Assembly: GCA_028281425.1 (NCBI GenBank)
Contig: JANQJX010000061.1
Coordinates: 1-8,623, forward strand
Direction of reading: 5' to 3'
Origin: Simkania sp.
GTDB taxonomy: Bacteria > Chlamydiota > Chlamydiia > Chlamydiales > Simkaniaceae
DNA: 8,623 nucleotides
Below, one piece after another: positions 1 through 6,453 of the stretch (the stretch's first letter is position 1; the number at the start of each line of letters is the position of its first letter). The notes beneath the pieces were generated by a model. It was not told where the DNA came from. It searched no databases and saw only the letters and a list, made by a program, of their open reading frames with translations. The position numbers and the translations under genes are program-made.

Positions 1-2
1 GA

Positions 3-116
3 CATATTCTTGATCTGCAAGTCTTCAACTCTAGCGACCGCGTGGTTTTTGCGGATCTTTGTCGAATGTTTTTGCAAGCTGCCCTTCAATTCGACTTAAA
101 AAATCTCGCCTATTGA
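3..116 (+). CDS. C-terminal tail of an unidentified protein (partial)
   Basis: An open frame enters from the left edge and ends at a TGA at 114-116, giving 37 residues that end DLKNLAY. The peptide looks protein-like: an amphipathic stretch with DRVVFADLCRMF near its middle and no low-complexity run. The other two plus frames read less well, one hitting a stop within the first 15 bases. I do not recognise the family from so short a tail. It lies upstream of the tyrP-like gene on the same strand, with about 157 bases between them and no clear terminator hairpin. It could still be a chance open frame. Confidence 0.45.
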   Translation, partial: HILDLQVFNSSDRVVFADLCRMFLQAALQFDLKNLAY

Positions 117-197
117 TGCAGTCCTAAAGGGGAAAATAGGGTGAAATCCGGGATGTATGTCACATATCATAAAATTTTCCATAAAGGTTTTATCGAC

Positions 198-226
198 TTG
201 AGTTTTTATAGTATGTCACTTACTGT
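198..226 (+). promoter_or_regulatory. Weak candidate promoter for the tyrP-like gene
   Basis: TTGAGT (198-203) and TACTGT (221-226) are separated by 17 bases. The -35 is a fair match, but the -10 matches only 3 of 6 consensus bases. The 9-mer GTATGTCAC occurs at 155-163 and again at 211-219, the second copy lying between these two boxes. This could be an operator pair or chance in AT-rich DNA. Confidence 0.22.
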
Positions 227-273
227 TTTAATGTGATTTATTGTATATAGATTTTAAAGAAAAAAGTGATGAT

Positions 274-1503
274 ATGAAAATTTATCGAAATAAAACTCTT
301 GGAAGTATTTTTCTTGTTGCTGGAACGCAAATCGGTGCTGGAATGCTTGCTCTTCCACTAACAACAGGTGCCAGTGGTTTTTTTTATTCATTCCTTGTTC
401 TTTTAGTCTGTTTTTTATTTATGTTGACCAGCCTTTTTTATCTTTTAGAGGCCAATTTGATGACAGATCGAGTGAATGCAAACTTGATTTCTATGGTTAA
501 AGAATGCTTAGGGCCTATCGGGCAGTTTTTTGCTTGGCTTTCTTTTTTGCTTCTTCTCTATTCAGTTGCAGCCGCTTATTTATCAGGAGGGGGAAGTTTG
601 CTTGGCCGACTTCTTACCAATGCATGGAATATTCCAATAAGTCCAAATATAGGTATTTTTATTTTTCTCATCATATTTGGATTTATTGTTGTGTTTGGGA
701 CACGTGCAGTAGATACGATCAATCGTTTTTGCATGGCAGGATTGATTCTCTCTTTTCTATTCCTCCTTATTTTTGTGACGCCTCATATTCAAACGAACCA
801 TCTAAAGGAAGGAAGTCCTATTTATATTTCGGCAGCTATTCCGGTGGTTATTCTCTCTTTTACCTCTCATATTATTCTTCCAAGTCTTCGTACCTATTTG
901 AGTGGGGATGTCCATAAACTCAAAACAGTTCTTTTTTGGGGAAGTTTGATCCCTCTTATTTTTTACCTTGTTTGGGAATTTTTGATCATTGGAATTCTTC
1001 CTTTAGAAGGAGAATATAGTTTAAAAGCCATTAGCAGTGCAAATCACCCCATCGCAGCTTTGACAATTGCTCTAAATCATATAGGACAGGTTAAATGGAT
1101 GGGATTGCTTGTGGGATTCTTTTCTTTTTTTGGTCTTGTGACCTCTTTTTTTGGGGTTTCACTTAGTTTATATGATTTTTTAGCCGATGGTCTTCGTATC
1201 AAAAAAAACAGAGGAGGACGTCTTATACTCCTGACACTGATGTTTTTGCCTCCTCTTATCTTTGCTCTTTTCTATCCTAAAAGCTTTTTACTTGCTATTG
1301 GTTATGCGGGTGTATTTGTTGGAGTTTTGTATGGAATTTTTCCTGTTCTCATGGTATGGAAAGGGCGCTATATCGATAAAAAGAAAGAGCATTTTCAAGT
1401 CATTGGAGGGAAGGCTTTACTCATTATCATTTTAATTGGCTCCATAAGTGTTCTCTTATTTCAAGTCGGTCTTGTTTGGAATTGGTTTCCATCTGTGACA
1501 TAG
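274..1503 (+). CDS. tyrP: TyrP-type aromatic amino acid permease (HAAAP family)
   Basis: Predicted inner-membrane proton-coupled importer of tyrosine or a related aromatic amino acid, 409 residues, close to the roughly 400 usual for TyrP/Mtr/TnaB proteins. The diagnostic first-helix motif GTQIGAGMLALPL is at residues 17-29. About eleven hydrophobic segments follow, spread over the whole length, and the chain ends just after the last helix, as in the family. An in-frame TTG at 241 would add 11 residues, but ATG at 274 gives the usual short N-terminus (MKIYRNK) before helix 1. The upstream AAAGAAAAAAG is a poor Shine-Dalgarno site. The gene looks monocistronic. Chlamydiae keep tyrP paralogs and depend on host amino acids. 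The family is clear; the substrate (Tyr versus Trp) cannot be decided from sequence alone. Confidence 0.9.
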   Translation: MKIYRNKTLGSIFLVAGTQIGAGMLALPLTTGASGFFYSFLVLLVCFLFMLTSLFYLLEANLMTDRVNANLISMVKECLGPIGQFFAWLSFLLLLYSVAAAYLSGGGSLLGRLLTNAWNIPISPNIGIFIFLIIFGFIVVFGTRAVDTINRFCMAGLILSFLFLLIFVTPHIQTNHLKEGSPIYISAAIPVVILSFTSHIILPSLRTYLSGDVHKLKTVLFWGSLIPLIFYLVWEFLIIGILPLEGEYSLKAISSANHPIAALTIALNHIGQVKWMGLLVGFFSFFGLVTSFFGVSLSLYDFLADGLRIKKNRGGRLILLTLMFLPPLIFALFYPKSFLLAIGYAGVFVGVLYGIFPVLMVWKGRYIDKKKEHFQVIGGKALLIIILIGSISVLLFQVGLVWNWFPSVT

Positions 1504-1544
1504 GATCAAAAGCTTTAAAAAATGAGGTTAAAGAAGTTTTAGAA

Positions 1545-1573
1545 TTGAATAGTATTTTTTTAATCTTTATACT
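1545..1573 (+). promoter_or_regulatory. Sigma70-type promoter for the MYG1-HIT operon
   Basis: TTGAAT (1545-1550) and TATACT (1568-1573) have an ideal 17-base spacer. The -35 matches 4 of 6 and the -10 matches 5 of 6 consensus bases. Transcription would start near 1580, leaving a leader of about 15 bases that contains only the GGAG ribosome site (1585-1588) before the ATG at 1595. Confidence 0.55.
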
Positions 1574-1594
1574 TCATCCATTTTGGAGCATCTC

Positions 1595-2479
1595 ATGAGA
1601 AGAAAAGTTATCCCGCGTAGTTTTGGGACTCATAATGGAACTTTTCATGCCGATGAAGTGACAGCATGTGCTCTTCTTTTTCTTTTTAACCAAATCGATT
1701 TGGATAAAATTATTCGAAGTCGAGATCCCAATAAACTGAATAGATGCGATTTTGTTTGTGATGTGGGGGGAATTTATGACCCTTCTATGCATTGGTTTGA
1801 CCATCATCAATTGAGCTATCATGGGGATTTGAGCAGTGCGGGGATGGTTTTAAATTATCTCAAAGAGCAAAAAGTTTTACAAGAAAGACTCTTTAATTAT
1901 TTAAATTCTTCTTTAATTATTGGAGTAGATGCTATCGACAATGGAAATGTTTCGACTCAAATAGGTCATTGCAGTTTTTCAGGAGTGATTGCAAATTTTA
2001 TACCTACATCTCATGATGCTTCTGAAGAAAAGATGAAAGAAGCATTCATGGAGGCACTTGATTTCACAATCAATCATCTCAAACGTCTTCTCTCCAAATT
2101 TAACTATATTCAAAAATGCCGAAAGGTGATTGAAGAAGAGATGAAGAAGAATCAAAAGGTGATGCTTTTTGATGCTTCTATGCCTTGGTTTGATGTTTTT
2201 TTTGAACTAGGAGGAGAAAAGCACCCCGCTCTTTTTGTTATCATGCCAGCAGGAAAACACTGGAAATTACGTGGGATCCCCCCTTCTTATGACAGGCGTA
2301 TGGAAGTGCGTTTCCCTCTTCCTAGTAAGTGGGCAGGGCTTCATAGTGATGAACTTGCAAAAGAATCGGGAATTAAGGGAGCGATATTTTGTCATAAAGG
2401 GGCATTCATTTCGATTTGGCAAACTAAAGAAGATGCAATCGAAGCTCTCCAAATCGCATTTAAAAGTAGGAAGGCTTAA
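1595..2479 (+). CDS. MYG1 family protein (UPF0160, DHH-like metal-dependent hydrolase)
   Basis: 294-residue member of the MYG1 family. The human member is described as a 3'-5' RNA exonuclease, and the bacterial members are largely uncharacterised. Expected metal-site motifs are present: GTHNGTFHADE at residues 11-21 (H13, H18, D20, E21), RSRDP with D44, CDVGG with D56, WFDHHQ at 67-72 (D69, H70, H71), and VDAIDNGN with D112 and D115. The C-terminal WAGLHSDEL and SGIKGAIFCHKGAF blocks are also family signatures, so the protein looks complete and active. An in-frame TTG at 1583 is possible, but ATG 1595 has GGAG six bases upstream. The TAA stop shares its last A with the ATG of the HIT gene, implying translational coupling. 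Chlamydia trachomatis CT386 is, from memory, the counterpart. The cellular substrate is unknown. Confidence 0.9.
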   Translation: MRRKVIPRSFGTHNGTFHADEVTACALLFLFNQIDLDKIIRSRDPNKLNRCDFVCDVGGIYDPSMHWFDHHQLSYHGDLSSAGMVLNYLKEQKVLQERLFNYLNSSLIIGVDAIDNGNVSTQIGHCSFSGVIANFIPTSHDASEEKMKEAFMEALDFTINHLKRLLSKFNYIQKCRKVIEEEMKKNQKVMLFDASMPWFDVFFELGGEKHPALFVIMPAGKHWKLRGIPPSYDRRMEVRFPLPSKWAGLHSDELAKESGIKGAIFCHKGAFISIWQTKEDAIEALQIAFKSRKA

Positions 2480-2817
2480 TGACTCAAACAATTTTTGGAA
2501 AAATTATTGAAGGAAAACTGCCAGCAAAAAAAATCTTCGAAAACGAACATATTTTAGCTATAGAAGATATCCATCCAAAAGCACCGGTCCATATCCTCAT
2601 CATGCCTAAAAAGGCCTATAGAAACTTTCAAGAAATTCCATCTGATGAACTCTTTATTCTCTCTGAAATTACTAAGGTTGCTCAAGAAATTGCGAAAGAG
2701 ATGGGAGTTGAAGATAATTACCGTTTTTTGACAAATATTGGTTTAAAGGCAGGCCAGTCAGTATTTCATCTCCATTTTCATTTAATTGGGGGAAAAGAGC
2801 TTGGACCTATAGCTTAA
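2479..2817 (+). CDS. hinT: HIT family protein (HinT-like purine nucleoside phosphoramidase)
   Basis: 112-residue histidine-triad protein, the full length of the HinT branch. HinT enzymes hydrolyse AMP-lysine and other adenosine phosphoramidates in the cytosol. The catalytic HLHFHLIGG block carries H97, H99 and H101, with the conserved upstream GQSVF (S94). The IFGKIIEGKLPAKKIFE opening and the PVHILIMPKK strand (residues 36-45) are typical. The chain ends soon after the triad, as in HinT. Start is ATG 2479, one base overlapping the MYG1 stop, with AGGAAGG a few bases upstream. It is co-transcribed with MYG1, and the pairing matches CT386-CT385 of C. trachomatis as I recall it. Physiological substrate in chlamydiae is not known. 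Confidence 0.92.
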   Translation: MTQTIFGKIIEGKLPAKKIFENEHILAIEDIHPKAPVHILIMPKKAYRNFQEIPSDELFILSEITKVAQEIAKEMGVEDNYRFLTNIGLKAGQSVFHLHFHLIGGKELGPIA

Positions 2818-2823
2818 ACCTTG

Positions 2824-3093
2824 ATGATGATTCTCCAACTCAAGACAGTCCCTGGATATAAATTTGTCACCTTTCAAAGAGAATTTATTGATGCAAAAAA
2901 TCTTAAACTTTTATGTAGCGCTAAAGGAAAAAATAGGCCACACTCCGAGATATTAGGATGTCGCAAGCAAAGAGTGTTTATCTTTTCCTGGATTTATGGG
3001 AAAAAGAGAAACTTTTATCTTTTATTTTTTATCGATGAATTGTTTTCTGAAATCTTCTTTTGCAAGAGTCTCTTTTTTTTCCCATGTTTATGA
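2824..3093 (+). CDS. Doubtful small ORF between the HIT and HEAT genes
   Basis: An 89-residue frame begins six bases after the HIT stop with two ATG codons in tandem. The first half (KTVPGYKFVTFQREF, then a Lys-rich part) reads like protein. The second half turns into a Phe-rich string that overlaps the start of the downstream HEAT gene in another frame. No Shine-Dalgarno site precedes it and no family is recognised. It may be a small operon gene, a relic, or simply open untranslated leader. It is listed because the 217-base gap would otherwise be unexplained. Confidence 0.22.
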   Translation: MMILQLKTVPGYKFVTFQREFIDAKNLKLLCSAKGKNRPHSEILGCRKQRVFIFSWIYGKKRNFYLLFFIDELFSEIFFCKSLFFFPCL

Positions 3094-4852
3094 AACATGT
3101 GGATTAAGATTATGTTTCCTATTCAACATTATTTATTTCGTTTTTTTCTTCTCTTTTACATCTTCTCAAGCCTTTGCTTTAGAAGACATCAATGAAAAAC
3201 AAATCATTAAGAGAGTTTATTCTCACTTACTCATTGGAGATTATAGAAACGCTCTTCGAGAGTGTGAAAAAGCCTTTTCAAGAAAATATACATCTAAAGA
3301 GCTGAAAGAAGCCTATGTGCGCTCGCTTGTAGAGTCTAGGAGAGATGAAGAGGCCATTGCCTTTTGGAAAAAAACAAAGGAAAAAAAGCCAAGTCTAAAT
3401 ATGTTAGAGACGCTTGCTTGGGGAATTTTGCGCCGCAGCGAAACCTCTTCTCAGTTAATTGTAAACAGCATTTCTTTAATTGGTGCTTTTACAACAAGAG
3501 ATGCACGTGCAGTTAAAATGCTTCAAAATCAGATGCACTCTTCAGATGCCCTTTTACGCGCTATGGCAGCTCAATTTGCATCTCATTATCGAGATCGTGT
3601 TTTAATTGAAGAACTCAAACGTTTGTTTAAAGAAGAGAGGGTTTGGTTTGTGCGTCTTGAAGTGATTCGCTCACTTGGGGAAATGGAAATAGAGGAGATG
3701 AAAGAACCCTTTAAAAAAATAATTGCATGTTCCGAAAATAGTTTTGAAGAAAAAATCATGAGCATGCATGCTTTAGCTCTTTTATACCATCAAGTTGATT
3801 TAAATGAGCTTAAAAAGCTTTGTAAAAGCAAACGTTTTGGATTGCGTTACCTTGCTTCTGAAATCATTGCCCATCATGAAATTTTAGAAGGGCTTCCTCT
3901 TGTTATTGAACTGCTTGATGATGCTTGCCCAGATGTCAGAATAGGAGCTTTAAATACTCTTTACATGTTAGGAATTAAGCATCTTTCTTTGGATACTTTA
4001 AAAAAGATTGAAGAGATGACAAAAGAAAATCACCCGGGAATTTCAATAACAGCTTCTTGGCTTATACTTCCTTTTTTTCCAAATACAGCTTTGGATTGTC
4101 TTAAAAACTGGGTATTTGGATCTGATGAAAAAAGCCGCTACTTAGCTGCTCTAATTTTGGGAAATAGTGGGGAGGTAGGAAGAAGACTTGCAAAAGAGGC
4201 AATGCATATTTCTCCAGACCCTTTTGTCAAAGCGAATATTGCTTTGGGTTTGATCCGCTCAGGAATTGAAGTCAAGCTCAGTTGTTATCATCTCTACCAA
4301 TTTCTTATGCTTTATCAAGAAAAAATCATGTGGGATAAAGTTTTAAATCCTTTTTTTGAAGTTTTATCCCCATCTCATGTTTATCATATTCCTCAAACGC
4401 CCCAATATCCCACTCAAGTAGATCAATTCACAAGGCTTGATATCTTAAATTTATTAATGATTTTTCATCATCCGAAATCCAAAAAAGCACTTAAAAGCTT
4501 TTTAAAACATCACATTTTTGGAATTTCTTTTGCAGCTTCAAAAGTTCTTTTAGAAGGAGGGATGAAAAAAGATTTTGAACTTCTTCGTTCTTTGTTAGAA
4601 GATAAAGACCAAATGATACGCATTCAAGCAGCTTTTGTTCTTGCACTTTCTGGAAGTGATCCCGATGCAATTCAAGTTTTAGAAAAAGCCTATTTTGAAA
4701 TGGATCGAGAAAAAAAGATTGCAATATTAGAGGCAATTGGGCATATAGGAAATCCTAAATCTATTCCTTTCTTGGTAGAACGGCTTGATGAACCGCATCA
4801 AGTTCTAAGGGTGATTATTGCATCAACATTGATTCAATGTCTCTACCACTAA
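3035..4852 (+). CDS. Exported TPR/HEAT-repeat protein, function unknown
   Basis: 605 residues from ATG 3035; an in-frame ATG at 2996 would add 13. Neither start has a ribosome site. A long N-terminal stretch leads into a hydrophobic core (LCFLFNIIYFVFFFSF) ending in AFA before LEDINEK, which looks like a Sec signal peptide for the periplasm or outer membrane. The mature part opens with TPR-like helices (YSHLLIGDYRNALRECEKAF) and continues as HEAT-type repeat pairs, for example RFGLRYLASEIIA, CPDVRIGALNTLYML, DQMIRIQAAFVLALS and the C-terminal NPKSIPFLVERLDEP. Such solenoids bind partners and are not enzymes. It follows MYG1 and HIT on the same strand. I recall C. trachomatis CT384 as the gene at this position, but cannot confirm homology. 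The 5' end is uncertain because of a T7 run (see findings). Confidence 0.8.
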   Translation: MNCFLKSSFARVSFFSHVYETCGLRLCFLFNIIYFVFFFSFTSSQAFALEDINEKQIIKRVYSHLLIGDYRNALRECEKAFSRKYTSKELKEAYVRSLVESRRDEEAIAFWKKTKEKKPSLNMLETLAWGILRRSETSSQLIVNSISLIGAFTTRDARAVKMLQNQMHSSDALLRAMAAQFASHYRDRVLIEELKRLFKEERVWFVRLEVIRSLGEMEIEEMKEPFKKIIACSENSFEEKIMSMHALALLYHQVDLNELKKLCKSKRFGLRYLASEIIAHHEILEGLPLVIELLDDACPDVRIGALNTLYMLGIKHLSLDTLKKIEEMTKENHPGISITASWLILPFFPNTALDCLKNWVFGSDEKSRYLAALILGNSGEVGRRLAKEAMHISPDPFVKANIALGLIRSGIEVKLSCYHLYQFLMLYQEKIMWDKVLNPFFEVLSPSHVYHIPQTPQYPTQVDQFTRLDILNLLMIFHHPKSKKALKSFLKHHIFGISFAASKVLLEGGMKKDFELLRSLLEDKDQMIRIQAAFVLALSGSDPDAIQVLEKAYFEMDREKKIAILEAIGHIGNPKSIPFLVERLDEPHQVLRVIIASTLIQCLYH

Positions 4853-4912
4853 ATTTTTTAAAGCGTTGTAAAATGAATCGATAAAAATGTTAAGCAAACT
4901 CACAAATATGGG

Positions 4913-5263
4913 ATGGCTACGATGTTTAAAAAAAGTGGTTTTTTTCTTTTGATTTATTCTTTTTTGGTTTTTTCAGGAGGATGTGCCGGGTTTGTAATGA
5001 AAAAAAGCCTTCCTTCTCTTTTAGCAGGAGGAATTTTTGGTCTTCTTTTTCTTTGGGCAAGCACTCTGAGTTTTGCTGCTCGTAAACAGGGAATTTATCT
5101 TGGTTTTGTTCTTCTGATTTTGCTTGAAGGCTTTTTCAGCTACCGTTTTATCACATCAAGACAGCTTTTCCCTTCTGGTTTGATGGTCCTACTTACCTCT
5201 CTTTGGATCTTTTTTTTAATCCTAAATTATATCTATTCATCAAAAAAAAAGAACGTTTCTTAA
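4913..5263 (+). CDS. TMEM14-type (UPF0136) small membrane protein
   Basis: 116-residue inner-membrane protein with four hydrophobic helices. Signatures of the TMEM14/UPF0136 family are visible: GGCAGFVMKKSLPSLLAGG at the helix 1-2 hinge (about residues 22-40), a YLGFVLL helix, and RFITSRQLFPSGLMVLLTSL near the end. The length fits this family of about 100-120 residues. Two starts are possible: ATG 4913 (MATMFKK) and ATG 4922 (MFKK). The second has GGGATGG just upstream and is at least as likely. A Lys-rich tail (SSKKKN) would lie in the cytoplasm. Its role in bacteria is unknown; eukaryotic TMEM14C is linked to mitochondrial porphyrin transport, which should not be transferred here. It lies 60 bases downstream of the HEAT gene and may be co-transcribed. 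Confidence 0.78.
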   Translation: MATMFKKSGFFLLIYSFLVFSGGCAGFVMKKSLPSLLAGGIFGLLFLWASTLSFAARKQGIYLGFVLLILLEGFFSYRFITSRQLFPSGLMVLLTSLWIFFLILNYIYSSKKKNVS

Positions 5264-5279
5264 GATTTAACCTAGCTGG

Positions 5280-5598
5280 ACCCCTATTGCGCATGCCTAC
5301 TTTAGAAAAATCCACATCCTCTATTTTGCTGGGACATCTGATGAATTTTTTTAAGTGAAGTTGCAAACTTATCCATTCGGGCCTGCGTTAAACTGGAAAG
5401 TCATTGTCTAAAGGATCTTTTCTCTTTAGGCTTTAGATAAGTCGCATTTCCTTTTGCTCTCTAAGGGTATAGTGAACTTGCCTCTTTCACAATTTTCGAA
5501 AAAAATCTCAATGGATCTGAACAATTTTTCAGTTCAAGGGAGGCCCATTCGGGAATTTCCTGGCTTTTCAAAAAACACTCGTGTGCGTCTTTTTCCAG
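5280..5598 (-). repeat. Copy A of a 147-bp dispersed repeat, split by a MITE
   Basis: Read on the minus strand, 5598-5545 followed by 5372-5280 gives 147 bases that align without a gap to 8022-8168 on the plus strand, 120 of 147 identical by my hand count. The best blocks are CTGGAAAAAG at the start, TTGCAAC in the middle, and TGTGGATTTTTCTA and AATAGGGGT at the end. Without the insertion, one frame is open throughout and encodes a peptide with LEKDAHECF and HLKKFIRCPSKIED. The two copies differ at codon positions 1, 2 and 3 by 11, 10 and 6 changes. That is not the third-position pattern of a protein under selection, so this looks like decaying repeat DNA. I do not recognise the family. Confidence 0.8.
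5381..5544. mobile_element. 164-bp MITE-like insertion with 8-bp target duplication
   Basis: The ends are imperfect inverted repeats. The left end begins GCCTGCGTTAAACTGGAAAG and the right end, read inward on the other strand, begins GCCTCCCTTGAACTGAAAAA; 15 of 20 positions match. The element is flanked by CCATTCGG at 5373-5380 and 5545-5552. The related copy at 8022-8168 lacks exactly this element plus one duplication (172 bases) and has a single TCAAATGG at the site (the left copy reads CCGAATGG on that strand). The element is too short to encode a transposase and its frames contain stops, so it would have been moved in trans. An 8-bp duplication fits several IS families (ISL3, IS66, IS256, IS982 types), and the parent cannot be named here. 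Confidence 0.8.
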
Positions 5599-5619
5599 AA
5601 TAGGTACGCGAAATACGAC

Positions 5620-6321
5620 CTAGTCGATCTTGAAACGTTTTGATACAACTTTCCAATTGATGTTCTTAAAAAAAGCTTCAAGATAAGCCTTCCGATTTAA
5701 ACCATACTCTGTCATATAAGCATGTTCCCAAACATCTAATACAAGAAGGGGAACTTCCCCTGCTAGATGATTCATATGATGCTCATCAACCCAAATATTT
5801 TTAAGGCGTCCTTCTTTTGGACTTTGGTAGAGAATAACCCAACCAATCCCTCGAATCATAGCTGTTGCAAAAAAAGCCTCCTTCCATTTTTCAAAACTTC
5901 CAAAATCTTTCACAATCTGCTTATAAAGAGCATCTTTTCTTGTCAAAAAAGGGGTGCTTTTCAAATTTTCGAAATAATATTCATGCAAAATCATTCCATC
6001 ATATTCCCAAGAAAATCGCCGTTTTAATGCTCCATAGGCCAATGTCAATTCATCCCCTTTATCTTCAAACTCTCGCAATGCGAATACAAGAAGATTTGTA
6101 TTTTTTACGTATCCTTTATATAAGGCAAAATGCATTTTAAGAAGATCATCACTTATCCCTTCTAAATGTCCTAAAAGATAAGAAAAATCCTTCGGTTCAT
6201 ACAAAAAAGGAGGATGTATTTCCACATTCGATTGAGGATACTGAGAAAAAAGATCCCTTTTAAGCCCAATGAAGGAGCAAAAAAGAAGTAAAAAGAGAAA
6301 AAACCGTTTCATATAGATCAT
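5620..6321 (-). CDS. sodM: Fe/Mn superoxide dismutase with N-terminal export signal
   Basis: 233 residues, converting superoxide to hydrogen peroxide and oxygen. Metal ligands by motif: H64 (KMHFALYKGYV), H113 (MILHEYYFENL), and D196 and H200 in DVWEHAY. Y71 is the gateway tyrosine. H181 in EHHMNHLAGEVP sits where archaeal-type Fe-SODs have an outer-sphere His rather than the Gln of classical Mn-SOD. Residues 5-20 (KRFFLFLLLFCSFIGL) form a positively charged plus hydrophobic signal or anchor that ordinary cytosolic SODs lack, adding about 30 residues. Export to the periplasm or membrane anchoring is inferred. ATG 6321 is preferred because GGAG lies seven bases upstream, while ATG 6327 abuts it. 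The gene is divergent from the PAP2 gene. Metal preference cannot be read reliably. Confidence 0.9.
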   Translation of the reverse strand: MIYMKRFFLFLLLFCSFIGLKRDLFSQYPQSNVEIHPPFLYEPKDFSYLLGHLEGISDDLLKMHFALYKGYVKNTNLLVFALREFEDKGDELTLAYGALKRRFSWEYDGMILHEYYFENLKSTPFLTRKDALYKQIVKDFGSFEKWKEAFFATAMIRGIGWVILYQSPKEGRLKNIWVDEHHMNHLAGEVPLLVLDVWEHAYMTEYGLNRKAYLEAFFKNINWKVVSKRFKID

Positions 6322-6327
6322 TTGCAT

Positions 6328-6332
6328 TCTCC
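6328..6332 (-). promoter_or_regulatory. Shine-Dalgarno site that sets the SOD start
   Basis: On the minus strand GGAGA directly precedes three in-frame ATGs (6327, 6321, 6312). Spacing from GGAG is 1, 7 and 16 bases respectively, so 6321 is the best-placed start. All three leave the signal sequence intact. Confidence 0.6.
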
Positions 6333-6388
6333 AAATGTTTTACCAATGAATGGGACCTAAGAACTTTAAAAAAATCATTCTATATTTT

Positions 6389-6418
6389 TAGACAAAAAAA
6401 GAAAATAGCAGATATTAT
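6389..6418 (+). promoter_or_regulatory. Promoter for the PAP2-nitroreductase pair
   Basis: TAGACA (6389-6394, 5 of 6 to consensus) and TATTAT (6413-6418, 5 of 6) are 18 bases apart, with the start expected near 6425, about 30 bases before the ATG at 6454. The opposite strand reads TATAAT at 6419-6414, a possible -10 for the divergent SOD gene, but without a convincing -35. Confidence 0.5.
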
Positions 6419-6453
6419 AGATGATGAAAATTCTTAAATTTTAAATCCTCTCA

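Noticed and set aside
155..219. GTATGTCAC repeated at 155 and 211 upstream of tyrP as an operator pair
   Set aside because: Nine bases twice in AT-rich DNA, with no palindrome and no known regulator match; kept only as a remark in the promoter entry.
504..917. 137-residue plus-strand ORF inside tyrP
   Set aside because: Out-of-frame shadow of the permease with no motif and a Cys/Tyr/Ser-rich composition.
5280..5598. The 147-bp repeat as a conserved small protein gene
   Set aside because: Differences between copies fall at codon positions 1, 2 and 3 as 11, 10 and 6, not the third-position excess expected for a selected protein, and neither copy has a convincing start.
5767..6140. Two plus-strand ORFs of 86 and 91 residues
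   Set aside because: Both are antisense to the SOD catalytic domain, which has all its metal ligands in the minus frame.
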